Shown here: piece after piece, positions 47,017 to 58,575 of the stretch
Position numbering within the stretch: the first letter of the stretch is position 1
Layout of the letters: the number at the start of each line of letters is the position of its first letter
Assembly: GCA_027314705.1 (NCBI GenBank)
Contig: DAHVAJ010000061.1
Location: 34,843 to 98,842, forward strand
Source of the DNA: Acidimicrobiaceae bacterium
GTDB taxonomy: Bacteria > Actinomycetota > Acidimicrobiia > Acidimicrobiales > RAAP-2
Length of the DNA stretch: 64,000 nucleotides
Direction of reading: 5' to 3'
Made by a program: the position numbers and the translations under genes
The notes under the pieces: model-generated
The model's input: the letters and a program-made list of their open reading frames with translations, nothing else
The model's database searches: none
What the model was told of the DNA's origin: nothing

Positions 47017-47805
47017 ATGGACATCGACCCGGGATCACGCGATGACCAGAGCGGCCGCCGCCACGTGGGCGTGGCCACGCCGGGCGGCATGAAGCTCACG
47101 TCCCACTGGCAAGGGAAGTGGCCGCCCGACGGTGGGCGGGTCGGGCGCCCGACCGGGCGGTCCACCAGTCCGGTCACGACGGTCACCCCCAAGGCGAGGC
47201 CACGGATGCGCTGGACAGGGAACGCCCTGCCGTGGGACGAGTTGGACCGTCTCACCCTACTGACCCTGACCTACCCGGCCGACTGGCACAGGTGGTGCCC
47301 CGACGGAACGACCTTCAAGAGGCATCTTCGGGCGTTCCGGGAGCGCTGGTGTCGCCGATGGGGGGTGCCCCCGGGCGCACGGGTGCTCGAGTTCCAACCG
47401 AGGGCGCTCCGGCCAGCCCAGGAGAGGTTCGCCTCCCACTCCCACCTCTACGTCGATCTCCCCGAGGACCCCGAGCTCTGCCACGACGGGAACACAGGCG
47501 GTGAGGTCTGGGACTGGGCCCGCCAGGCCTGGTGGGAGATCGTGACGTCCGACGGCAGCGACCACCGATCCCGCAGCGTCCACGCCCGCCCCTGCTTCGA
47601 CGGCACCTACGAGAGCCGCTCGACCACGACCAAGCGGGTGGGCGACGGCTTCTGGCGTGAGTCGGACGAGCTCAGCCAGAAGGCCGCCCCGGACGGGTTC
47701 GAAGGCGTCATGCGACGGGGCGTCTGGGGCATGGCCCCCGTCGAGGGCCTCCAGGAGGTCGACGAGGACGAGTTCGTGAAGGTGCGTCGGATGCTCCGAC
47801 GGTAG
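47017..47805 (+). CDS. Rolling-circle replication initiator-like (HUH) protein, probably degenerate
   Basis: This 262-residue product shows the layout of actinobacterial rolling-circle Rep proteins. RLTLLTLTYPADWHRW (motif 1, uTLTY) begins near residue 78. A KRHLRAFRERWCRRWG helix and LEFQPR follow, then SHSHLYVDLP in the place of the HUH metal motif, a Trp-rich VWDWARQAWWEIV and a C-terminal ELSQKAAPDGF...GVWGM segment. Two departures suggest decay or divergence: the middle HUH residue is Ser, and the expected catalytic Tyr before the ELSQK helix is Trp or Phe. The ATG at 47017 follows GAAGG; ATGs at 47089 and 47206 are alternatives, since conservation begins near residue 64. The first 60 residues look non-conserved. 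Confidence 0.5.
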   Translation: MDIDPGSRDDQSGRRHVGVATPGGMKLTSHWQGKWPPDGGRVGRPTGRSTSPVTTVTPKARPRMRWTGNALPWDELDRLTLLTLTYPADWHRWCPDGTTFKRHLRAFRERWCRRWGVPPGARVLEFQPRALRPAQERFASHSHLYVDLPEDPELCHDGNTGGEVWDWARQAWWEIVTSDGSDHRSRSVHARPCFDGTYESRSTTTKRVGDGFWRESDELSQKAAPDGFEGVMRRGVWGMAPVEGLQEVDEDEFVKVRRMLRR

Positions 47806-47814
47806 CGGGACGAG

Positions 47815-47970
47815 GTGGCCGGCGTGAAGGTCAGGATCCGGGATCAGAACGGGCGGCTCGTGTCCCACCGGCGGGAGCTGTCTCTCGACGGGATGACGGT
47901 CACCAACCTGACCGACGGTCTCCTGTTCTCTGAGAAGCTCCTCAGGTGGGTCCAGGTCGACGCCGCACGG
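47815..47970 (+). pseudogene. Truncated ORF after the Rep-like gene
   Basis: A GTG ten bases after the Rep-like stop opens a frame reading VKVRIRDQNGRLVSHRREL, then SLDGMTVTNLTDGLLFSEKLLRWVQVDAA. G or C dominates third positions, as in real genes, up to about 47967. Beyond that the frame stays open to 48588, but only as the antisense of the methyltransferase, with random codon use. The 3' end therefore seems lost at a junction near 47970. The family was not recognised; a small partner gene of the Rep-like gene is an inference. Confidence 0.4.
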
Positions 47971-47982
47971 ACACCTCGCAGT

Positions 47983-48786
47983 TCAGCCGGGCGCCTGCGC
48001 CGCGACGAAAAGGTGGCTCGCGGCGGCCAGGGCCGAGGGTTCGGATTCCATGAGCCTCGCGGCGGCCAAGATCGCCTCCCTCCGCTGCGGATCGGCCCAC
48101 CTGCTCTCGAAGTCGCTCACCAGGAACCCCGGACCCTCCACGCTGAAGATCCTCGGGTTCTGGAATCCCGCGTCGGCCACCTCGTCCACCAGGTCCTGGG
48201 GAAGGTGAAAATAGGCCGTGGTGAACATGGGTGCGTCCTCCAACACACCGGTGGCGACAGCGTCCTCCACAGCGCGCAACACCTCGGGTTCGTGCAGCCG
48301 ATCCAGACGGACGAGGAGGTCCATCACGGCGGCAAACCTGGCTATCCCCGCCGCGAACACCCACCCGCCGGATCGGAGGATGCGCAGCGCCTCATGCAAC
48401 GCCTGGCCACGGCCGTCCCGATCGACGAGGTGGTACAGCGGACCCATCAACAGGACGACATCGAAACTGTCCGAGGGCTGGTCGAGGGCCCGAGCATCAC
48501 CCACCGTCGCACGGACGCCAGGGTGATCGGCCGTGGCCTGCTCGACATGGAGAGGAACCGGATCCACCAGCTGCACGCTGTGGCCTAGTCCGGCCAGCCA
48601 CCCGGCGTAGATTCCAGCGGCACCGCCTATGTCGGCGATCCGCAGGGGACCGGGAGGCAGGAACCTCAGGATCAACTCCTGCGTGCGAGCGAACTCGAGC
48701 GGACCAGAAGGGACGTCTCCCCGGAGGCGCCCCGCTTCGCGTCCCTGTCCGTAGAACGCCAGGATTCTCGGATCCAATTCTGGCAT
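47983..48786 (-). CDS. Class I SAM-dependent methyltransferase
   Basis: This is a Rossmann-fold methyltransferase of 267 residues from ATG 48786 (MPELDPRILAFYGQGREAGRL), with GAGAGG upstream. The SAM-binding motif I is RIADIGGAAGIYAGWLAGLGH near residue 55, followed by VDPVPLHVEQA and FDVVLLMGPLYHL. The C-terminal TTAYFHLPQDLVDEVADAGF and VEGPGF segments match a widespread actinobacterial methyltransferase group of unknown substrate. It appears intact, unlike its neighbours in the accessory segment. No adjacent gene indicates the substrate. Confidence 0.82.
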   Translation of the reverse strand: MPELDPRILAFYGQGREAGRLRGDVPSGPLEFARTQELILRFLPPGPLRIADIGGAAGIYAGWLAGLGHSVQLVDPVPLHVEQATADHPGVRATVGDARALDQPSDSFDVVLLMGPLYHLVDRDGRGQALHEALRILRSGGWVFAAGIARFAAVMDLLVRLDRLHEPEVLRAVEDAVATGVLEDAPMFTTAYFHLPQDLVDEVADAGFQNPRIFSVEGPGFLVSDFESRWADPQRREAILAAARLMESEPSALAAASHLFVAAQAPG

Positions 48787-48904
48787 TCCCGAACCTCTCA
48801 CGAGACAGCGAACTGCCGCACCCACGAGCTGGAATCGATCAGATCGGCAGAGCCGGGAGTACGACGTACAGGATCCCCCGATGGCACGTCGACGCCGGAG
48901 ATGC

Positions 48905-49219
48905 TCAACCGGCTCGACGCCGCTCCATCTTCGTTACGCCGTCGAGGATTCGCTTGCGCTGTCGGAGCAGTGTCCATGCCATCACTCCGGAGGCCAGCAC
49001 CCACAGGACTGAAGTCCAGCGAAACGCACCGTGTCCGAACACGGCAGAACACAGCCAAAGCAAAGAGACGGCAGCAAAGACGAGCGCCAACGGCCCGGAC
49101 CAGCGAATCTGGGCCAGAACCCGGCGAACCGTGTCGTAGTCCTCACTTGGGACGAGCTCGCCCTTGTAAAGAGCTACCCTGATCCGCTGACGCTCACGCC
49201 GGTCCGCCGTCCCCGCCAC
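48905..49219 (-). CDS. Small membrane protein with two predicted helices
   Basis: This hypothetical gene encodes 104 residues from GTG 49219. A charged N-terminus (TADRRERQRIRVALYKGELVPSEDYDTVRRVL) is followed by two hydrophobic helices (SGPLALVFAAVSLLWLCSAVF and TSVLWVLASGVMAWTLL) and a basic tail (RQRKRILDGVTKMERRRAG), a hairpin topology with both ends inside. TACCAT lies six bases upstream of the GTG, so transcription could begin at the start codon (leaderless); this is speculative. The ORF-track start at 49294 is possible but less likely. The family was not recognised. Confidence 0.55.
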   Translation of the reverse strand: MAGTADRRERQRIRVALYKGELVPSEDYDTVRRVLAQIRWSGPLALVFAAVSLLWLCSAVFGHGAFRWTSVLWVLASGVMAWTLLRQRKRILDGVTKMERRRAG

Positions 49220-49318
49220 AGTGACATGGTATCGCTCCGCCGCCGTCGAGGCCCTTACCCCCGACCACGTGGCAGTCGCCCGTTGGCGCTCCAATCAGCG
49301 CTGGCTGCTAGAAGCCCG

Positions 49319-49463
49319 TCAGTCGAGCGCACCGGCGGTCCGGAAGAGGTCGCCCAGCTCGGCCAGGCACCGGTGGCAGGTCTCGGGGTTGGGGTACCGC
49401 TCGGAGAACTCCGAGATCAGACCACACGGAGTGGCGGCCGGCTGAGGGCCACCACCTTGCGTG
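49319..49463 (-). pseudogene. C-terminal remnant of a small CxxC protein
   Basis: Reading the minus strand to the TGA at 49319 gives [20 protein letters not shown], then [16 protein letters not shown]. About 34 of 36 codons end in G or C, the coding pattern of the neighbouring genes. PCG plus CHRC resembles a small zinc-binding protein. No start codon precedes it in frame before rpsJ begins, so only the 3' part survives, apparently abutting the rpsJ stop. It is too short for the ORF track. Confidence 0.35.
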
Positions 49464-49793
49464 TCACACGGTCTGGATCTTGATCTCGATGTCCACGCCG
49501 GCCGGGAGGTCGAGCCGCTGGAGCGAGTCGACCGTCTTCGGCGTGTGCTCGACGATGTCCACCAGGCGCTTGTGGACCCGCATCTCGAAGTGCTCCCGGC
49601 TGTCCTTGTACTTGTGGGGCGACCGGATGACCGTGTAGCGGTGCTTCTCGGTCGGCAGGGGCACCGGTCCCAGCACCTTGGCCTGGGTGCGCAGCACGGT
49701 CTGCACGATCTTCTCGGTCGACTGGTCGAGGATCTCGTGGTCGTACGCCTTCAGGCGGATGCGGATCTTCTGGCGGGGGCCGTCAGCGGCCAT
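49464..49793 (-). CDS. rpsJ: 30S ribosomal protein S10
   Basis: S10 is a head protein of the 30S subunit and the transcription antitermination partner NusE. It is 109 residues with [62 protein letters not shown], ending [13 protein letters not shown]. It follows tuf by 42 bases and is the last gene of the str unit here. The normal downstream gene rplC is 3.4 kb away. Confidence 0.97.
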   Translation of the reverse strand: MAADGPRQKIRIRLKAYDHEILDQSTEKIVQTVLRTQAKVLGPVPLPTEKHRYTVIRSPHKYKDSREHFEMRVHKRLVDIVEHTPKTVDSLQRLDLPAGVDIEIKIQTV

Positions 49794-49835
49794 GGGTGCG
49801 GTCGTCCTCTCGTGGGTGGGTGCGGCCGGGTCCGG

Positions 49836-51023
49836 TCACTCGATGATCTTCGTGACCCGGCCGGAGGCCACCGTGCGACCACCCTCGCGGATGGCGAACC
49901 GCAGGCCCTCGTCCATGGCGATCGGCTTGCCCAGCTCCACCGTCATGTCGGTGTTGTCGCCGGGCATGACCATCTCGGTGCCCTCGGGGAGGGCGATGGT
50001 CCCGGTGACGTCCGTCGTCCGGAAGTAGAACTGCGGCCGGTAGTTCGTGAAGAACGGCTTGTGCCGACCGCCCTCGTCCTTGTTCAGGACGTACACGGTC
50101 GCCTCGAACTTGGTGTGCGGGGTGATCGAGCCGGGCTTGCACAGCACCTGGCCGCGCTCGACCTCCTCCTTCTTCGTGCCCCGGAGCAGGGCGCCGATGT
50201 TGTCGCCGGCCCGACCCTCGTCGAGGAGCTTGCGAAACATCTCGATACCGGTGACGGTGGTCTTCTGGGTGTCGCGCAGGCCGACGATCTCGACCTCCTC
50301 GCCCACCTTCAGCACACCCTGCTCGATCTTGCCGGTCACCACCGTGCCCCGCCCGGTGATGGACATCACGTCCTCGACCGACATGAGGAAGGGCTTCTCG
50401 ACGTCGCGCTTGGGCTCGGGGATGTAGGAGTCCACCGCCTCCATGAGCTCGGTGATCTTGGCGGCCCATTCTGGGTCGCCCTCGAGGGCCTTGAGGGCGC
50501 TGACCCGGACGATGGGAGTGTCGTCGCCGGGGAATTCGTACTCGTTGAGCAGCTCGCGGACCTCCAGCTCGACCAGGTCGAGGAGTTCCTCGTCGTCGAC
50601 CGTGTCGGCCTTGTTGAGGGCGACCACGATGTAGGGCACGCCCACCTGGCGGGCGAGCAGCACGTGTTCACGGGTCTGGGGCATCGGGCCGTCGGCAGCG
50701 GACACCACCAGGATGGCCCCGTCGACCTGGGCGGCACCGGTGATCATGTTCTTGATGTAGTCGGCGTGACCCGGCATGTCGACGTGGGCGTAGTGCCGGT
50801 TGGGCGTCTCGTACTCGACGTGGGCGATCGAGATGGTGATGCCGCGTTGCTTCTCCTCGGGCGCCTTGTCGATCTGGTCGAACGGCGTGAACGAGGTGGT
50901 GGGGTCGTTGTCGTGGAGGACCTTGGTGATGGCCGCGGTGAGCGTGGTCTTCCCGTGGTCGATGTGTCCCATCGTGCCCACGTTCACGTGGGGCTTCGTG
51001 CGCTCGAACTTCTGCTTGGCCAT
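49836..51023 (-). CDS. tuf: Elongation factor Tu
   Basis: EF-Tu delivers aminoacyl-tRNA to the ribosome. It is 395 residues from ATG 51023 ([20 protein letters not shown]). The GTPase motifs are [16 protein letters not shown] and NKAD, followed by the conserved effector stretch [14 protein letters not shown]. It has a Met-Gly and Ile variant ([12 protein letters not shown]) of the usual GTIGHVDHGKTT. The ORF-track start 17 codons upstream is not used. A 194-base gap with a hairpin separates it from fusA. Confidence 0.97.
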   Translation of the reverse strand: MAKQKFERTKPHVNVGTMGHIDHGKTTLTAAITKVLHDNDPTTSFTPFDQIDKAPEEKQRGITISIAHVEYETPNRHYAHVDMPGHADYIKNMITGAAQVDGAILVVSAADGPMPQTREHVLLARQVGVPYIVVALNKADTVDDEELLDLVELEVRELLNEYEFPGDDTPIVRVSALKALEGDPEWAAKITELMEAVDSYIPEPKRDVEKPFLMSVEDVMSITGRGTVVTGKIEQGVLKVGEEVEIVGLRDTQKTTVTGIEMFRKLLDEGRAGDNIGALLRGTKKEEVERGQVLCKPGSITPHTKFEATVYVLNKDEGGRHKPFFTNYRPQFYFRTTDVTGTIALPEGTEMVMPGDNTDMTVELGKPIAMDEGLRFAIREGGRTVASGRVTKIIE

Positions 51024-51074
51024 GGCTGGGGTGGTGCTCCCTGATCTCGGGCGGTACCCCCTCGGGCCCGCCAC

Positions 51075-51096
51075 GACGGCGGCGGATGCCGCCGTC
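51075..51096 (-). promoter_or_regulatory. Perfect 9-bp hairpin in the fusA-tuf gap
   Basis: GACGGCGGC and GCCGCCGTC flank a four-base loop, 52 bases before the tuf start. No T-tract follows. It could be a partial terminator, a processing site separating fusA and tuf mRNA, or a tuf leader structure. Confidence 0.4.
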
Positions 51097-51217
51097 TCCT
51101 CGTGTTCGGTGGTACTGCGTGCTGCGGTGCTGTCCTGTCTGGTGCTGCTGGTGCGGAACGACTGCGTACGGCCGACCCGACCGGCCCGGCCCCCGGTGCG
51201 ACCCGGTGGCGGACCGC

Positions 51218-53314
51218 CTACTCGCCGCGGGCCTTGGCGATGATCTCCTTGGCGATCGACTCGGGGACCTCGTTGTACGCGGCGAACTGCATCGAGTACG
51301 TCGCCCGTCCCTGGGTACGCGAGCGCAGGTCGGTAGCGTAGCCGAACATGTCGCTCAGCGGTACCTGGGCCCGGACGATGTGGCTGTTCCCCCGCTGTTC
51401 CATCCCCTCGACCTTGCCCCGGCGGGCGGACAGATCGCCGATGACGTCGCCCATGTACTCCTCGGGGGTGGTCACCTCGACGGCCATGACCGGCTCGAGC
51501 AGCACCGGGCTGGCCATGGCCGCGGCCTTCTTGATGGCCATGGAGCCGGCGATCTTGAAGGCCATCTCGGAGGAGTCCACGTCGTGGTACGAGCCGTACG
51601 TGAGGTGGACCCGCAGGTCGACCGTGGGGTAGCCGGCCAGGACGCCCGAGGTGAGGGCTTCCTGGATGCCCTGGTCGACCGAGGGGATGTACTCCTTCGG
51701 GATCACCCCGCCGGTGATGTCGTCGTCGAACTCGTAGCCCCCGCCCGGCCCCGTGGGCTCGACGGAGATGACCACATGGCCGTACTGACCCTTGCCGCCG
51801 GTCTGGCGGATGTGCCGGTACTCGACCTTCTCGACCGGTTTGCGGATGGTCTCGCGGTAGGCGACCTGGGGCTTGCCCACGTTGGCGTCGACGTTGAACT
51901 CCCGCAGCATGCGGTCGACCAGGACCTCGAGGTGGAGCTCACCCATGCCGGAGATGACGGTCTGGCCGGTCTCCTCGTCGGTCTGGACCCGGAACGTCGG
52001 GTCCTCCTCGGACAGGGCGTAGAGGGCCCTCGACAGCTTGTCCTGGTCGGCCTTGGTCTTCGGCTCCACGGCCACGTGGATGACCGGCTCCGGGAAGGTG
52101 AGCGACTCGAGGACCACCGGGTTGTCGGGGTCGCAGAGGGTGTCGCCGGTGGTGGTCTGCTTGAGGCCGACGGCGGCCACGATGTCGCCGGCGAAGACGG
52201 CGTCGAGGTCCTCGCGGGAGTTGGCGTGCATCTGGAGGATGCGGCCCACCCGCTCCTTGCGGTCCTTGGTGGAGTTGAGGACGGCCGATCCCTTGGTCAG
52301 GGTGCCCGAGTAGACCCGCATGTAAGTGAGCTTTCCCACGTAGGGGTCGGTCATGATCTTGAACGCCAGCGCGGCGAACGGGGCCGAGTCGTCGGCCGGC
52401 CGCTCCACGTGCTCGTCCTCCTTGCGCGGGAGGGTGCCGGGGGTGGGCGGGATGTCGAGAGGGCTGGGCAGGTAGTCGACGACCGCGTCGAGCATCGGCT
52501 GGACGCCCTTGTTCTTGAAGGCCGAGCCGCACAGGATGGGTACGGCGTGGCTGCCCAAGGTGGCGGCGCGCAGGGCCCGCTGCAGGTCCTCGGGCAGGAT
52601 CTCCTCCTCGCTCAGGTACTTCTCCATGATGGTGTCGTCGTGGTTGGAGAGCACGTCGATGAGGTCGTGGTGGGCGGCCTCGGCGGCGGCCTTGAGGTCG
52701 GCCGGGATCTCCTCCTCCTGCCAGTCCTCGCCCATGCCCTCGGCCCAGACCAGCGACCGCATGTGCACGAGGTCGACCACGCCCCGGAAGTCACCCTCGA
52801 CGCCGATGGGGAGCTGGACGACCGCCGTCGTGCAGTCGAGCCGGTCGTGGATCATCTCCACGCAGCGCTCGAAGTCGGCACCGGTCCGGTCCATCTTGTT
52901 GACGAAGCAGATGCGGGGGACGCCGTACTTGTTGGCCTGGCGCCAGACCGTCTCGGTCTGGGGCTCGACGCCGGCCACCGCGTCGAAGACGGCCACGGCA
53001 CCGTCCAGCACGCGCAGGGAGCGTTCGACCTCGACGGTGAAGTCCACGTGGCCGGGGGTGTCGATGATGTTGATGGTGGTGTCACGCCACCGGCACGTCG
53101 TGGCGGCGGACGTGATGGTGATGCCGCGCTCTTGCTCCTGGACCATCCAGTCCATGGTGGCCGCGCCCTCGTGGACCTCGCCGATCTTGTAGTTCTTGCC
53201 CGTGTAGTAGAGGATCCGCTCGGTCGTCGTGGTCTTGCCCGCGTCGATGTGGGCCATGATGCCGATGTTGCGGGTCTCGGCAAGGGGGTGGGTGCGGGTC
53301 GGGGTATCAGCCAT
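51218..53314 (-). CDS. fusA: Elongation factor G
   Basis: EF-G is the translocase of the elongation cycle. The 698-residue protein starts [39 protein letters not shown]. The G motifs are [17 protein letters not shown] and NKMDR, followed by domains II to V, including [14 protein letters not shown] and the domain IV loop [17 protein letters not shown]. It lies between rpsG and tuf in the str order. Confidence 0.97.
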   Translation of the reverse strand: MADTPTRTHPLAETRNIGIMAHIDAGKTTTTERILYYTGKNYKIGEVHEGAATMDWMVQEQERGITITSAATTCRWRDTTINIIDTPGHVDFTVEVERSLRVLDGAVAVFDAVAGVEPQTETVWRQANKYGVPRICFVNKMDRTGADFERCVEMIHDRLDCTTAVVQLPIGVEGDFRGVVDLVHMRSLVWAEGMGEDWQEEEIPADLKAAAEAAHHDLIDVLSNHDDTIMEKYLSEEEILPEDLQRALRAATLGSHAVPILCGSAFKNKGVQPMLDAVVDYLPSPLDIPPTPGTLPRKEDEHVERPADDSAPFAALAFKIMTDPYVGKLTYMRVYSGTLTKGSAVLNSTKDRKERVGRILQMHANSREDLDAVFAGDIVAAVGLKQTTTGDTLCDPDNPVVLESLTFPEPVIHVAVEPKTKADQDKLSRALYALSEEDPTFRVQTDEETGQTVISGMGELHLEVLVDRMLREFNVDANVGKPQVAYRETIRKPVEKVEYRHIRQTGGKGQYGHVVISVEPTGPGGGYEFDDDITGGVIPKEYIPSVDQGIQEALTSGVLAGYPTVDLRVHLTYGSYHDVDSSEMAFKIAGSMAIKKAAAMASPVLLEPVMAVEVTTPEEYMGDVIGDLSARRGKVEGMEQRGNSHIVRAQVPLSDMFGYATDLRSRTQGRATYSMQFAAYNEVPESIAKEIIAKARGE

Positions 53315-53382
53315 GCTCGTTCAGCTCTCAGGTCGGTCTCGTGCGGGTGCGCGGCGTCTGCAGGGCGGTGCGACCGCCCCTG

Positions 53383-53853
53383 CTACCAGCGGTAGTGGGC
53401 GAAGGCGCGGTTGGACTCGGCCATCTTGTGGAGGTCCTCCCGCCGCTTGGCGGCGGCGCCGATGCCGTTGGCCGCGTCGCGGATCTCGTTGGAGAGGCGC
53501 TCGGCCATCGTCTTCTCCCGGCGCTGCTGGGAGAAGCCGACCAACCACCGGATGGAGAGCGTGGTGGCCCGACGGGGGCGGACCTCGACGGGCACCTGGT
53601 AGGTCGCGCCACCGACCCGCCGGCTGCGGACCTCGAGCTCCGGTCGGGTGTTCTCGACGGCCTTCTTCAGGACGGCGACGGGGTCGTTGCCGGACTTCTC
53701 GGCCACGTCGGCCAGGGCGTCGTAGACGATCCGCTCGGCCAGGGTCCGCTTGCCCCGGGAGAGGACCCGGTTGACCACCTGGGTCACGAGGACGGAGTGG
53801 TAGACGGGGTCCGGTACGAGCTCGCGGCGGGGGGCCGGTCCTTTGCGGGGCAC
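53383..53853 (-). CDS. rpsG: 30S ribosomal protein S7
   Basis: S7 nucleates assembly of the 30S head. It is 156 residues from GTG 53853 ([20 protein letters not shown]), with [50 protein letters not shown] and NRAFAHYRW. It begins one base after the rpsL stop. Confidence 0.97.
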   Translation of the reverse strand: MPRKGPAPRRELVPDPVYHSVLVTQVVNRVLSRGKRTLAERIVYDALADVAEKSGNDPVAVLKKAVENTRPELEVRSRRVGGATYQVPVEVRPRRATTLSIRWLVGFSQQRREKTMAERLSNEIRDAANGIGAAAKRREDLHKMAESNRAFAHYRW

Positions 53854-53854
53854 G

Positions 53855-54226
53855 TCAGCTCTCCTTCTTAGCGCCGTAGCGGCTGCGGGCCTGGTTGCGC
53901 TCGCGCACTCCGGAGGCGTCGAGGGTGCCCCGGATGACCTTGTAACGGACCCCCGGCAGGTCCTTCACCCGGCCGCCGCGCACCAGGACGATGGAGTGCT
54001 CCTGGAGGTTGTGGCCCTCGCCGGGTATGTAGGCCGTGACCTCCATCCCGCTCGTCAGGCGCACGCGGGCCACCTTGCGGAGGGCCGAGTTGGGCTTCTT
54101 CGGGGTGTGGGTGTAGACGCGAGTGCACACGCCCCGGCGCTGGGGGGCGCCCTTGAGGGCCGGGGTCTTCGACTTGGTCGGCTTGGTGGCCCGTCCCTTG
54201 CGGACGAGCTGGGAAATCGTGGGCAC
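53855..54226 (-). CDS. rpsL: 30S ribosomal protein S12
   Basis: S12 lies at the decoding centre and is the streptomycin-resistance locus. It is 123 residues from GTG 54226 ([12 protein letters not shown]). [39 protein letters not shown] and [11 protein letters not shown] carry the two lysines normally associated with streptomycin sensitivity. It is first in the rpsL-rpsG-fusA-tuf-rpsJ unit behind a good promoter. Confidence 0.97.
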   Translation of the reverse strand: MPTISQLVRKGRATKPTKSKTPALKGAPQRRGVCTRVYTHTPKKPNSALRKVARVRLTSGMEVTAYIPGEGHNLQEHSIVLVRGGRVKDLPGVRYKVIRGTLDASGVRERNQARSRYGAKKES

Positions 54227-54361
54227 GCGTGACCTCTAGGTTGTGGACTGCGGGGATGCTTCAGGGCGCCTTCGCACTGCCGGACGACCTGCTCGGGCGG
54301 GCCGTTCCGGCTTGCCTGCACAGGCAGGGCGCACCGGACGGCGCACGGCCGTGAATGACCC

Positions 54362-54390
54362 ATGGTACGGCATGGCCCCGGGCTGGGCAA
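54362..54390 (-). promoter_or_regulatory. Predicted promoter of the rpsL-rpsG-fusA-tuf unit
   Basis: Minus-strand TTGCCC and TACCAT are exactly 17 bases apart, giving a leader of about 130 bases before rpsL. The 302-base gap between rpoC and rpsL also holds the rpoC hairpin and the short palindrome TGCCTGCACAGGCA near 54320 in the leader; nothing else was recognised. Confidence 0.6.
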
Positions 54391-54506
54391 GCGCGCCCCT
54401 CGGCCCCGGCGGCCAGGTCCGAGGACCCGCGGTCCTGCTGAGGGCCGTTCTGCGGACGCCCGGCACCGTCGTCGGTCCCCGCGGCCCGGACCCAGGCCGG
54501 CGCCGG

Positions 54507-54528
54507 GCCGCCACCCCGCCGGGGCGGC
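54507..54528 (-). terminator. Hairpin directly after rpoC
   Basis: CCCC-GCC-GGGG extended by GCCG/CGGC around a three-base bulge lies immediately downstream of the rpoC stop on the minus strand. A second palindrome (CCGGCGCCGG) follows within a few bases. It is a likely terminator of rpoBC without a T-tract. Confidence 0.4.

Positions 54529-58574
<4,046 letters not shown>

Positions 58575-58575
<1 letters not shown>

Larger units (their letters stand above)
46403..49463. mobile_element. Accessory segment inserted between rplC and rpsJ (remnant element)
   Basis: This segment splits the rpsJ-rplC gene pair that is contiguous in nearly all bacteria. It holds a Rep-like gene with iteron-like repeats upstream, a truncated ORF, a methyltransferase, a small membrane protein and a coding remnant, on both strands. 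Its bases are visibly less GC-biased than the flanking ribosomal genes (for example the run GGATTCGAAAAGAAGGCTGCAATTCCC). No integrase, transposase or flanking target duplication was found, so the mechanism of entry and exact ends are unknown. A decayed rolling-circle element is the best inference. Confidence 0.4.

Noticed and set aside
46662-47255. 197-residue minus-strand ORF opposite the Rep-like gene
   Set aside because: It has no domain and an Arg/Pro/Ser-rich composition, and it overlaps both the repeats and the Rep-like coding signal.
48231-49139. 302-residue plus-strand ORF opposite the methyltransferase
   Set aside because: It is Arg/Thr/Pro-rich antisense; the methyltransferase on the minus strand has a full SAM fold.
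49031-49483. Plus-strand ORF of 150 residues across the rpsJ end
   Set aside because: It has low-complexity Arg/Pro/Leu composition without motifs and is antisense to the membrane protein, the CxxC remnant and rpsJ.
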